Shown: one piece after another, positions 8,940 through 16,915 of the stretch | How the letters are laid out: each line of letters starts with the position of its first letter | Numbering within the stretch: position 1 is the first letter of the stretch | Origin: Pseudonocardia oceani | GTDB taxonomy: Bacteria > Actinomycetota > Actinomycetes > Mycobacteriales > Pseudonocardiaceae | NCBI RefSeq assembly: GCF_019263585.2 | Contig: NZ_JADQDF010000001.1 | Span: 4,784,501 to 4,848,500 of the forward strand | Direction: 5' to 3' | DNA: 64,000 nucleotides | Notes under the pieces: generated by a model | What the model was told of the DNA's origin: nothing | The model's input: the letters and a program-made list of their open reading frames with translations, nothing else | Databases searched by the model: none | Position numbers and translations under genes: made by a program

Positions 8940-10143
8940 GGTCGTGATCTGCGAGCCGCTGCGGACGCCCGTCGGCGGGTTCGGGGGCGCCCTGCGCACC
9001 GTGCCCGCGCACGTCCTCGGGGCCACTGTCGTCCGGGCGCTGCTGGAGCGCACCGGGCTCGACCCCGCCGCCGTCGACGAGCTCGTCCTCGGGCAGAGCT
9101 ACCCGACGATGGACGCCCCGGCGGTCGGGCGGGTCGTCGCGCTCGACGCGGGGCTGCCCGTCACCGTCACCGGGCAGCAGGTCGACCGCCGCTGCGGCTC
9201 GGGTCTGCAGGCCGTGCTCACCGCCGCGATGCAGGTGCAGACCGGCGTGAGCGACGTGGTGCTGGCGGGCGGCGTCGAGTCGATGTCGCGCGCCCCGCAC
9301 TACTCGTCCGACATGCGCTGGGGCGCCGGAGCGGGGCCGGGGGTCCTGCTGCACGACGCGCTGGCCCGCGGCCGCGTCACCGCCGGCGGGGAGCACTTCC
9401 CGGTGCCCGGCGGGATGCTGGAGACCGCGGAGAACCTGCGCCGCGAGTACGGCATCGGGCGCGCCGAGCAGGACGCGTGGGCCGTGCGCTCGCACCGGCG
9501 GGCCGCGGCCGCGCAGGAGGCGGGCGTGTTCGCCGAGGAGATCGTGCCGGTCACGGTGCCGGGGCGGCGCGGCGACACCGTCGTCGAGCGGGACGAGCAC
9601 ATCCGGCCCGACTCGACCGTCGAGGTCCTGGCCAAGCTCAAGCCCGTGCTGCGCGCGGGCGACCCGGACGCGACGGTCACGGCGGGCAACGCATCGGGCC
9701 AGAACGACGGGGCCGCGATCGCCGTCGTCACCACGCCGGAGCGGGCGGCCGAGCTGGGCCTGCGCCCGCTCGTGCGGCTCGTCTCGTGGGCCGTGGCCGG
9801 GGTGCCGCCCGCGACGATGGGCATCGGCCCGGTGCCCGCCACGGCGCTGGCGCTGCAGCGCGCCGGGCTGGCGCTGGCCGACGTCGACCTGATCGAGCTG
9901 AACGAGGCCTTCGCGGCGCAGGTCCTGGCCGTGACGCGGGAGTGGGAGCTGACCGACGGCGACCTGGAGCGTGTGAACGTCCACGGCTCGGGCATCTCGC
10001 TGGGCCACCCCGTGGGCGCCACCGGGGCCCGCATCCTCACGACCCTGTCGCGGGAGATGGTGCGGCGCGGGGCGCGGTACGGGCTGGAGACCATGTGCAT
10101 CGGCGGGGGCCAGGGGCTGGCGGCGGTGCTGGAGCGGGTCTGA
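8932..10143 (+). CDS. pcaF: 3-oxoadipyl-CoA thiolase
   Basis: 403-residue thiolase that would cleave 3-oxoadipyl-CoA with CoA to succinyl-CoA and acetyl-CoA, the last step of benzoate/catechol breakdown. Nucleophile cysteine in DRRCGSGLQAVLTAAMQV (~residue 88), ESMSRAPHY, GNASGQNDGAAIAV, the histidine in NVHGSGISLGHPVGATGAR (~residue 355) and the second active-site cysteine in ETMCIGGGQG (~residue 385) are all present. The ATG at 8932 lies inside the end of pcaJ (8-base overlap). A general acetyl-CoA acetyltransferase would have the same motifs; the operon decides the call. Confidence 0.93.
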   Translation: MREVVICEPLRTPVGGFGGALRTVPAHVLGATVVRALLERTGLDPAAVDELVLGQSYPTMDAPAVGRVVALDAGLPVTVTGQQVDRRCGSGLQAVLTAAMQVQTGVSDVVLAGGVESMSRAPHYSSDMRWGAGAGPGVLLHDALARGRVTAGGEHFPVPGGMLETAENLRREYGIGRAEQDAWAVRSHRRAAAAQEAGVFAEEIVPVTVPGRRGDTVVERDEHIRPDSTVEVLAKLKPVLRAGDPDATVTAGNASGQNDGAAIAVVTTPERAAELGLRPLVRLVSWAVAGVPPATMGIGPVPATALALQRAGLALADVDLIELNEAFAAQVLAVTREWELTDGDLERVNVHGSGISLGHPVGATGARILTTLSREMVRRGARYGLETMCIGGGQGLAAVLERV

Positions 10144-10147
10144 CGGA

Positions 10148-10204
10148 GGTTCAGGAAAGCCACGTTCCCGCCATCTGGTGGCGGGAACGTGGCTTTCCTG
10201 AACC
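10148..10204. terminator. Long perfect hairpin between convergent pcaF and transporter gene
   Basis: A 26-base arm (10148-10173) is followed after five bases by its complement (10179-10204): ggttcaggaaagccacgttc... pairs with ...cgtggctttcctgaacc. It begins four bases after the pcaF stop and ends 13 bases before the stop of the minus-strand transporter gene, so it can act as a terminator for both. There is no T-run on either side. The perfection and length would also fit a dispersed palindromic repeat. Confidence 0.7.
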
Positions 10205-10217
10205 CGGGGGCGGGGAG

Positions 10218-11561
10218 TCAGCGCGCCCGCGCCACCACCGGCTCGTCCGCGACGACGGCCGGGGCCGGGGCGCTCCGGGCGCGCGCCGGCACCACCAGCG
10301 CTAGTGCCGCACCCAGCACCGACACCGCCACGAGCACGTAGAAGATCGTGTTCAGCTCCAGCCCGGCCGCGATGAGCAGGCCGCCCACCACCGGGCCGCC
10401 GATGCCGCCCAGGCGCCCGAACCCGGCGCACCAGGCGACGCCCGCGCTGCGCACGTTCGTCCGGTAGTAGGTGGCGACGAAGCCGTAGATGAGGATCTGG
10501 GTGCCGCTGGTGCCCAGCCCGACGACGGCGACGAACGCGAGCAGCACGCCGAGCGGGAACCCGGCCGTCAGCAGGGCCATGGCGACGCCCCCGAGCAGGA
10601 ACGACGCCGCGACGACCCGCTTGGGTCCGAAGCGGTCGGCGATCCGCGACGCCCCCAGGGCGCCCAGTACCGCGCCGCCGTTGAGGACGAGCAGGAACGC
10701 CAGCGAGCCGTTGGTGGAGAACCCGGCGCGGCCCATCAGCTCGGGGAGCCACGTGTTGAGGGCGTAGACCAGCAGCAGGCCGAGCGCACTGAGCAGGCCG
10801 AGCGCGATCGTCGGCAGCAGGTAGGGGGCCCGGAACAGCCCGGCGAACCCGGCCCGGCCGGAGGGCTGCGGCGCCGTGCCGGGCGCGGCCGGCTCCTCGA
10901 CGCTGACGCCGGTGCGGGCGCCGACCGCCCTGGCCTCCTCCATCCGGCCCCGCGACGCCAGCCACGCGGGCGACTCCGGCATCTTCAGGTAGGCCAGCGG
11001 CAACAGCGTGACCAGCGGCAGCGCGCCGATGAGGAACATCCCGCGCCAGCCGATGGGGCCCAGCAGCAGGATCGCGAGCAGCGCGGCGAGCAGGCTGCCC
11101 AGCGGCACCCCGGAGTAGGCGATCGCGTTGAGCAGGTTCCTGCGGCCCGGCGGCGCGAACTCGGCGACGAGTGCCCCGGTGGTGGCCACGAGCGCCCCCA
11201 CCCCGATGCCGGTGGCGAAGCGCAGCAGGCCGAAGGCGGTGGTGGTCGTCGCGAGCGCGGTGAGCGCCATGCCGACCGAGAACCAGGCGTAGGCGGTGAG
11301 CATGACCGTGCGGCGGCCGATCAGGTCGCCGACGCTGCCGGCGAGCAGCGCCCCGACCAGCACGCCGATCAGGGCGTAGCTGCCGAGCGCCCCGGCCAGC
11401 GCCGGGGTCACCTCGCCGATCTCGCCGGGGCTGCGCAGGAACAGCGGGACCAGCGTCCCGTAGACCACGAGGTCGTAGCCGTCGAAGACCAGCCCGGTCG
11501 TCGCGAGCGCGACGATCCAGGTCACGGAGCTGCGGCGGAGCACGTCGGGTGGAGCGTTCAT
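10218..11561 (-). CDS. MFS aromatic acid/H+ symporter (BenK-like)
   Basis: 447 residues with 12 hydrophobic segments. The N-terminal signature TTGLVFDGYDLVVYGTLVP is that of the aromatic acid:H+ symporter (AAHS) family, with the DGYD aspartate needed for transport in PcaK/BenK, and the loop GDLIGRRTVM is the MFS motif between segments 2 and 3. It is the last gene of the catR-catB-catA-catC run (63 bases after catC) and therefore probably imports benzoate or a related acid across the cytoplasmic membrane. Which acid is inferred from context. Confidence 0.88.
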   Translation of the reverse strand: MNAPPDVLRRSSVTWIVALATTGLVFDGYDLVVYGTLVPLFLRSPGEIGEVTPALAGALGSYALIGVLVGALLAGSVGDLIGRRTVMLTAYAWFSVGMALTALATTTTAFGLLRFATGIGVGALVATTGALVAEFAPPGRRNLLNAIAYSGVPLGSLLAALLAILLLGPIGWRGMFLIGALPLVTLLPLAYLKMPESPAWLASRGRMEEARAVGARTGVSVEEPAAPGTAPQPSGRAGFAGLFRAPYLLPTIALGLLSALGLLLVYALNTWLPELMGRAGFSTNGSLAFLLVLNGGAVLGALGASRIADRFGPKRVVAASFLLGGVAMALLTAGFPLGVLLAFVAVVGLGTSGTQILIYGFVATYYRTNVRSAGVAWCAGFGRLGGIGGPVVGGLLIAAGLELNTIFYVLVAVSVLGAALALVVPARARSAPAPAVVADEPVVARAR

Positions 11562-11624
11562 GTCGTCTCCTGGGTGCCGCCGCAGGGCAGACCTATGGCG
11601 GGGAAGGGTGTGGGAGGGGGGCCC

Positions 11625-11927
11625 TCACGGGGCGGGAGCGTCCAGGGCGATGTCCGACGGGTGTGCCGCCAGCGGCGTGATCGTCATCGTCATGTACGGG
11701 AAGAGCGGGAGGCCCCAGAGGATCTCGTGGAGCTGGGCGTTGCTCTCCACCGCGAAGACGGAGAGGTTGGCGTACTCGCCCACGCAGCGCCAGATGTGGG
11801 GCCAGTGGCCGGAGCGCTGCCACTGCTGCGAGTAGGCCTTCTCGCGGGCGAGCAGGGCGGCGCGCTCCGCCGGGTCCATGTCCGGCGGGAGCGCGACGTC
11901 CATGCGGACGGCGAAGTGCTGGCTCAT
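11625..11927 (-). CDS. catC: Muconolactone delta-isomerase
   Basis: 100 residues, the usual ~92-100. Converts (+)-muconolactone to 3-oxoadipate enol-lactone. Family features seen: FAVRMDVALPPDMDP at the start, HWPHIWRCVGEYANLSVF, then HEILWGLPLFPYMTMTITPL and the C-terminal AAHPS. The true ATG is at 11927, overlapping the catA stop by four bases; a longer frame through it in the 5' direction is antisense/shadow to catA. The protein normally forms a homodecamer. Confident call from sequence and position in catBAC. Confidence 0.95.
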   Translation of the reverse strand: MSQHFAVRMDVALPPDMDPAERAALLAREKAYSQQWQRSGHWPHIWRCVGEYANLSVFAVESNAQLHEILWGLPLFPYMTMTITPLAAHPSDIALDAPAP

Positions 11928-12775
11928 GCCACGGGGTCCAGCGCGAAGTCGTAGGTCACCTCGTTGCCGGTGCCGGACGCGGCGGGGGTCGGACGGAGCA
12001 CGAGCTCGGGCTTCACGGCCTGCGCGACGTCGTCGGCCACGTACTCGCCGCCGTCGAAGTAGAGCTGGGTGGTCACGAGCTGCCGGCCCGGTGCCGACAC
12101 CTTGAGGTGCAGGTGCGCGGGGCGCCACGGGTGCCAGCCGGCGGCCTCGACGAACGCGCCGGTCGAGCCGTCGGTCGGGATCTGGTACGGCGCGGGCTGG
12201 ATGGTGCGGAAGGCGAAGCGGCCGTCGGCCGCGGTGCGGATCTGTCCGCGCAGGTTCCACTCCGGGATGCCGGGGGTGAACTGGGAGTAGAAGCCGTCGT
12301 CGTCGGCGTGCCACAGCTCGACCAGCGCGCCGTCGAGCGGGGCGCCGTCGAGGTCGGTGACCGTGCCCCGGAACAGGAACGGCGTGCCGGCCTCGTCCTC
12401 GCGCATCGGCAGGATGGCCTCGCTGACCGACGCCGGGGCGCCCGGCTTGTAGTACGGGCCCTCGATGGTGCCGATGGCGCCTTGGCGGTCGGCGTTCGCG
12501 ACCTCCTCGACGACGTGCTCGACGAACACGTCCAGGAACAGCGGCCACTCGCCGTCCTCGCCCACGCGGATCAGCCACGCCTTGAGGGCGTCGTACTCGG
12601 CGTAGGTGACCTGGTGCCTGCGCACGACCTCGTGCAGTGCGGCGAGGGCGTCGGTGGAGATCGCGCCCACGCGGGCGTGGTCGACGGGGCCGGCTGCACG
12701 CTCCTTCTGCGTGAAGGCGGCGGTGGCGTTGCGGCCGGAGTCGGCGGCGGTGGCCCGCGCTTCCGTGGTGGTCAT
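11924..12775 (-). CDS. catA: Catechol 1,2-dioxygenase
   Basis: 283-residue intradiol ring-cleavage dioxygenase that opens catechol to cis,cis-muconate using non-haem Fe(III). The four iron ligands are visible: Tyr in GTIEGPYYKPGAP, Tyr in IQPAPYQIPTDG, and two His in GWHPWRPAHLHLKV. The N-terminal ~100 residues are the helical dimerisation/lipid-binding domain of the catechol class, and HADDDGFYSQF supports catechol rather than protocatechuate as substrate. Thirty-one bases separate it from catB; it overlaps catC by four. Chlorocatechol or hydroxyquinol specificity cannot be excluded but the cat neighbours favour catechol. Confidence 0.95.
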   Translation of the reverse strand: MTTTEARATAADSGRNATAAFTQKERAAGPVDHARVGAISTDALAALHEVVRRHQVTYAEYDALKAWLIRVGEDGEWPLFLDVFVEHVVEEVANADRQGAIGTIEGPYYKPGAPASVSEAILPMREDEAGTPFLFRGTVTDLDGAPLDGALVELWHADDDGFYSQFTPGIPEWNLRGQIRTAADGRFAFRTIQPAPYQIPTDGSTGAFVEAAGWHPWRPAHLHLKVSAPGRQLVTTQLYFDGGEYVADDVAQAVKPELVLRPTPAASGTGNEVTYDFALDPVA

Positions 12776-12806
12776 GGTGGTCTCCTGAGCGTCAGCGGTG
12801 CAGGGT

Positions 12807-13910
12807 TCAGACGTCGGTGCGGTAGTGCGCGAGCTTGTCCGGATCGATCTCGATACCGAGGCCGGGACCGGTCCGGACGGCCAGCTCGCCGCCGCTGATC
12901 TGCAGCGGCACGGTGAGCAGGTCGTCGCGCATGTCGAGGAAGTTGGAGAGCTCGCCCGCGCGCCGCGCGGTGAGCCGGTGCGCGGCGCCGAAGGCGACGG
13001 CGCAGGCGGTGCCGAGCTGGCCGTCGATCTGGTTGCCCAGGACGACCTCGGCGCCCATGCCCGCGCACTGGTGCAGGATCTGCTGCGAGGTGGTGAAGCC
13101 GGTTCGCGCCGTCTTGATGCTGATCATGGTGGCCGAGCCGCCGAGCAGCTCGCGGGTCACCTCGGCGGGCGTGGTGGCGCTCTCGTCGGCCACGGTCGGC
13201 ACCCCGGTGCGCCCGACGAGCCAGCGGCGGCCGAGCACGTCGTCGGCAGGACAGAGCTCCTCGGCGAGGGTGAGGTCGAGGTCGGCCATGGCGTCCAGCG
13301 AGCGGGCCGCCTCCGAGGGGGTCCAGCCGCGGTTGCCATCGACGTAGAGCTCCACGTCGGGGCCGAGCGCGGCGCGCAGGGCCCGGCACGCGCCGACGTC
13401 GAGCGACACCGGCCGGCGTCCGACCTTCACCTTGAACGTGGTGATGCCGTAGGTGTCGCGGACGCGCTGCGCCTCGGCGACCATCACGTCGTCGGGGGCG
13501 AAGCCGACCATGTGCGACACGCGCATCCGGTCGGTGAACCCGCCGAGCAGCGCCGAGACTCCGACGTCGAGGGTGCGGCCGAGCACGTCCCACAGGGCCA
13601 TGTCGATCGCGGCCTTCGCGGCCGGGTTGCCGACGGTGCGGTCCATCCGGGCGTGCACGGTCTCGCGCTCGAGCAGGGAGAGCCCGACGAGCTCCGGCGC
13701 GAGGATCTTCCCGATCACCGCGATGATCGACTCCTGCGTCTCGCCGTAGGTGTAGGGCCGCGGCGGGGCCTCCGCGACGCCGACCAGGCCGTCGTCGCTG
13801 TGGACGCGGACCAGCACGTGGTCGGCGGTGTGCACCTCGCCGCTGGCGAAGCGCAGGGGCTTGCGGTAGGGGATGGCGAACGGGATCGCCTCGATGCGAG
13901 CGATCTTCAT
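12807..13910 (-). CDS. catB: Muconate cycloisomerase
   Basis: 367-residue enolase-superfamily enzyme that closes cis,cis-muconate to muconolactone. Seen in order: N-terminal capping domain to ~residue 125, the KxK catalytic pair in TFKVKVG, metal ligands D in LYVDGNRGW, E in TLAEELCPADD, D in TVADESATTP, and the second-side lysine in ISIKTARTG. ATG at 13910 overlaps the LysR gene stop by four bases, so it is translated with its regulator. o-Succinylbenzoate synthase or chloromuconate cycloisomerase share the fold; location next to catA and catC settles the role. Confidence 0.94.
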   Translation of the reverse strand: MKIARIEAIPFAIPYRKPLRFASGEVHTADHVLVRVHSDDGLVGVAEAPPRPYTYGETQESIIAVIGKILAPELVGLSLLERETVHARMDRTVGNPAAKAAIDMALWDVLGRTLDVGVSALLGGFTDRMRVSHMVGFAPDDVMVAEAQRVRDTYGITTFKVKVGRRPVSLDVGACRALRAALGPDVELYVDGNRGWTPSEAARSLDAMADLDLTLAEELCPADDVLGRRWLVGRTGVPTVADESATTPAEVTRELLGGSATMISIKTARTGFTTSQQILHQCAGMGAEVVLGNQIDGQLGTACAVAFGAAHRLTARRAGELSNFLDMRDDLLTVPLQISGGELAVRTGPGLGIEIDPDKLAHYRTDV

Positions 13911-14824
13911 CGGGTGCCTCCGGGTGCGGGGACGGGCGCGGGCGGCACGAAGCCGTTGGCCTCCAGCGCGCCGAGCAGGTGGGCGAGTGCGGGGGAGTGG
14001 TCGTCGGTGCGCCAGGCCAGGGCCAGGTCGATGTGCACGTCGTCGGCGACCGGGACGTAGCGGACGCCCTCGACGCGCAGTGCGTGCACCGACTCCGGCA
14101 GCAGCGCGACGCCGAGGCCGGCGGCCACGAGGGTGAGCATGATCGAGGTCTCGGCGACCTCGTGGGCGCGCGTCGGGAGGAACCCGGCGGCCAGGCAGGC
14201 CTGCGTGACGGCGGCGTCGACGACGGACCCGCGCGCGGAGTAGACGACGAAGTCCTCGTCGCGCAGCTCCGCGAGCGCCACCGGCTCGTCGCCGACGAGG
14301 TGGTGGCTCTGCGGGACCGCGAGCACCAGGCGCTCGCGGTCGATCGTGCGGGAGCGCAGGCCCGAGCGGCGCATCGGCGGCCTCAGCACGGCGAGGTCGA
14401 TCCGGTCCTCGGCCAGCGCGAGCTCCTGGGCCGGGGTGAGCAGGTCGGGCACGTAGCGCAGGACCAGCCCGGGGGCCTCCCGCGCGGCGATCCGGGCGAG
14501 CTGGGGCAGGTGGCGGTGGGCGGCGAGCCCGGTGCAGCCGACGCGCAGCAGCCCGGTGCTGCCCTCGCCGATCACGCGGACGCGGTCCTGCGCGGCGTCG
14601 ACGGACTCCAGGATGCGCACGGCGTCGTGCAGGAACGCCTCGCCCGCCGGTGTCAGGTCGACGCGGCGGGTGGTGCGGTCGAACAGTGTGGCGCCCACCT
14701 GCGACTCGAGCTGGCGGATCGCCTGCGAGAGCGGCGACTGCGCCATGTGCAGGCGCTCGGCGGCCTGCCCGAAGTGCCGGGTGCGCGCCACCTCGACGAA
14801 GTAGCGGAGCTGGCGGATCTCCAT
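13907..14824 (-). CDS. catR: LysR-family regulator, CatR-like, first gene of cat operon
   Basis: 305 residues from the ATG at 14824, supported by a GGAGGAGG site immediately upstream. The HTH (residues 1-60: ARTRHFGQAAERLHMAQSPL) and the effector domain with SIMLTLVAAGLGVALLPESV match CatR/BenM. Unusually for CatR, which is normally divergent from catB, this gene is the first in the same direction as catB-catA-catC-transporter and overlaps catB by four bases, so it would activate its own operon. It is divergent from benA, so it may control both. Effector is probably cis,cis-muconate or benzoate (inference). Confidence 0.88.
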   Translation of the reverse strand: MEIRQLRYFVEVARTRHFGQAAERLHMAQSPLSQAIRQLESQVGATLFDRTTRRVDLTPAGEAFLHDAVRILESVDAAQDRVRVIGEGSTGLLRVGCTGLAAHRHLPQLARIAAREAPGLVLRYVPDLLTPAQELALAEDRIDLAVLRPPMRRSGLRSRTIDRERLVLAVPQSHHLVGDEPVALAELRDEDFVVYSARGSVVDAAVTQACLAAGFLPTRAHEVAETSIMLTLVAAGLGVALLPESVHALRVEGVRYVPVADDVHIDLALAWRTDDHSPALAHLLGALEANGFVPPAPVPAPGGTR

Positions 14825-14890
14825 GCGTCCTCCTCCGTCGGCTGTGGGCCGTTCCGAAGGTAGGTCCGCCGACACGGATGCGCAAAGACG

Positions 14891-14906
14891 CAGTCAAGCC
14901 CGACTG
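14891..14906. promoter_or_regulatory. Candidate LysR operator in catR-benA gap
   Basis: Inverted repeat CAGTC-aagccc-GACTG, in the longer context GACGCAGTC...GACTGAGAC, 67 bases upstream of the LysR start and 126 upstream of benA. It is the best dyad near the catR side of the 207-base divergent gap. The five-base arms are short, so the call is weak without binding or comparative data. Confidence 0.35.
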
Positions 14907-14953
14907 AGACGTACAGCATCTGGAAAAGACCTGGGTCGCTGCTCGGGTTTCAC

Positions 14954-14982
14954 CTGACGCGGTCCCTGCGGCGGGGCGTCAG
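14954..14982. promoter_or_regulatory. Inverted repeat in benA leader region
   Basis: CTGACGC (14954-14960) and GCGTCAG (14976-14982) form a seven-base perfect dyad with a 15-base spacer, 50 bases upstream of the benA GTG. It could be the site of the downstream LuxR-type regulator or of the LysR protein, or a leader hairpin. Function is inferred from position only. Confidence 0.35.
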
Positions 14983-15031
14983 AGTCGGGGGAACCGAACC
15001 CGCCCCACCGCCGACCCGCTGGAGCCCGCCT

Positions 15032-16390
15032 GTGACCACCACCGATGTGTCCCACGTCCGCGAGGTCCTCGCCGACGCCGTCGTCGACGACCGCGACGCG
15101 GGCACCTACCGCGCCAACCGCCGCATCTTCACCGACGAGGAGACCTTCGAGCTGGAGATGCGGCACATCTTCGAGGGCAACTGGATCTACCTCGCCCACG
15201 AGAGCCAGGTCGCGAACCCGGGCGACTACTTCACCACCCACATCGGCCGCCAGCCCGTCGTGATCACCCGCGGCAGGGACGGCGAGCTGCACTGCCTCAT
15301 CAACGCCTGCGCGCACCGCGGCGCGATGCTGTGCCGCCGCAAGACCGACAACCGGCCCACGCTGACCTGCCCCTTCCACGGGTGGACGTTCCGCAACGAC
15401 GGCCGGCTGCTCAAGGTCAAGGACCCCGAGGGTGCGGGCTATCCGGACACCTTCGACAAGGACGGCTCGCACGACCTCACGAAGGTCGCGCGCTTCGACT
15501 CCTACCGCGGGTTCCTGTTCGGCAGCCTCAACGCCGACGTCAGCTCGCTCGAGGAGCACCTCGGCGACGCGACGAAGGTGATCGACATGCTCGTCGACCA
15601 GTCGCCCGACGGGCTGGAGGTGCTGCGCGGCTCGTCGACCTACACCTTCGACGGCAACTGGAAGGTGCAGGCCGAGAACGGCGCCGACGGCTACCACGTC
15701 AGCGCGACGCACTGGAACTACGCCGCCACCACCTCCCGCCGCGGAACCGGGGAGTCCACGAACTCCACCAAGGCGCTCGACGCCGGCGGCTGGGGCAAGT
15801 CCGGCGGCGGCTACTGGTCCTACCCGAACGGCCACCTGTGCCTGTGGACCTGGGCCGCGAACCCGCAGGACCGCCCGCTGTGGGACCGCATGGACGAGCT
15901 CAAGGAGCAGTTCGGCGACGCCAAGGGCGAGTTCATGGTCAAGGGCAGCCGCAACCTGTGCCTCTACCCGAACGTCTACCTGATGGACCAGTTCTCCACG
16001 CAGATCCGGCACTTCCGGCCGATCGCGCCCGATCGGACCGAGGTCACGATCTACTGCATCGCCCCCAAGGGCGAGAGCGACGCGGCCCGCGCGCACCGCA
16101 TCCGCCAGTACGAGGACTTCTTCAACGCCTCGGGCATGGCCACCCCCGACGACCTGGAGGAGTTCCGCTCCTGCCAGATCACGTTCCGGGCGACCGCGGC
16201 CCCGTGGAACGACATGAGCCGCGGCGCCGAGCACTGGCTGACCGGTCCCGACGAGGTCGCGCAGTCCCTCGACATGCACGGCGTCGTCTCCGCGGGCGTG
16301 CGCAACGAGGACGAGGGGCTCTACCCCGTCCAGCACGGCTACTGGCGGCAGACCCTGCTCGCCGCGATCGGCGAGGAGGACCAGGCATGA
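15032..16390 (+). CDS. benA: Benzoate 1,2-dioxygenase, large (alpha) subunit
   Basis: 452 residues. Rieske non-haem iron oxygenase subunit that adds O2 to benzoate, giving the cis-diol acid. The Rieske [2Fe-2S] ligands are in CAHRGAMLC (CxH) and CPFHGWTF (CxxH), residues ~91-120. The C-terminal catalytic domain has the iron-site region ENGADGYHVSATHWNY (His ligands, ~residues 212-227), and the family segment NLCLYPNVYLMDQF. GTG start at 15032 with GGAG seven bases upstream. It overlaps benB by four bases. Close relatives act on anthranilate, toluate or 2-halobenzoate; benzoate is the most economical reading with benB/C/D and cat genes alongside. Confidence 0.93.
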   Translation: MTTTDVSHVREVLADAVVDDRDAGTYRANRRIFTDEETFELEMRHIFEGNWIYLAHESQVANPGDYFTTHIGRQPVVITRGRDGELHCLINACAHRGAMLCRRKTDNRPTLTCPFHGWTFRNDGRLLKVKDPEGAGYPDTFDKDGSHDLTKVARFDSYRGFLFGSLNADVSSLEEHLGDATKVIDMLVDQSPDGLEVLRGSSTYTFDGNWKVQAENGADGYHVSATHWNYAATTSRRGTGESTNSTKALDAGGWGKSGGGYWSYPNGHLCLWTWAANPQDRPLWDRMDELKEQFGDAKGEFMVKGSRNLCLYPNVYLMDQFSTQIRHFRPIAPDRTEVTIYCIAPKGESDAARAHRIRQYEDFFNASGMATPDDLEEFRSCQITFRATAAPWNDMSRGAEHWLTGPDEVAQSLDMHGVVSAGVRNEDEGLYPVQHGYWRQTLLAAIGEEDQA

Positions 16391-16905
16391 CCACCACGGA
16401 GTCCCGCACCGGCACGCTCATCACCCAGAACGCCATCGAGCAGTTCCTCTACCGCGAGGCCCGCTACCTCGACGACCGCGAGTTCGAGAAGTGGCTCGAG
16501 TGCTACGCCGACGACGTCGTCTACTGGATGCCCTGCTGGACCGACGACGACCGCCTCGTCGAGGACCCGCAGCGCGACATCTCGCTGATCTTCTACGACA
16601 ACAAGGGCGGGCTGGAGGACCGCGTCTTCCGCATCCGGACCGAGCGCTCCAGCGCCACGTCGCTTCCCGAGCCGCGGACCAGCCACAACATCAGCAACGT
16701 CGAGGTGATCGAGCGCCGCGGCGACCTGGTCGATGTCCGGTTCAACTGGCACACCATGTACTTCCGCTACAAGACCGTGGACCCCTACTACGGCACCTCG
16801 TTCTGCACGATCGACTTCTCCGGGGAGGCCCCGCTGATCCGCCGCAAGACCGTGGTGCTCAAGAACGACTACATCCACCACGTCGTCGACGTCTACCACT
16901 TCTGA
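16387..16905 (+). CDS. benB: Benzoate 1,2-dioxygenase, small (beta) subunit
   Basis: 172 residues, normal for the ring-hydroxylating dioxygenase beta subunit (cone-shaped alpha/beta barrel, structural role). Seen: YREARYLDDREFEKWLECYA, VYWMPCWTDDDRLV, and the C-terminal DYIHHVVDVYHF, close to the BenB ending. ATG overlaps benA by four bases; ten bases separate it from the reductase gene. Together with BenA it makes the alpha3beta3 oxygenase. Confidence 0.94.
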   Translation: MTTTESRTGTLITQNAIEQFLYREARYLDDREFEKWLECYADDVVYWMPCWTDDDRLVEDPQRDISLIFYDNKGGLEDRVFRIRTERSSATSLPEPRTSHNISNVEVIERRGDLVDVRFNWHTMYFRYKTVDPYYGTSFCTIDFSGEAPLIRRKTVVLKNDYIHHVVDVYHF

Positions 16906-16915
16906 GGGGGCTGCC

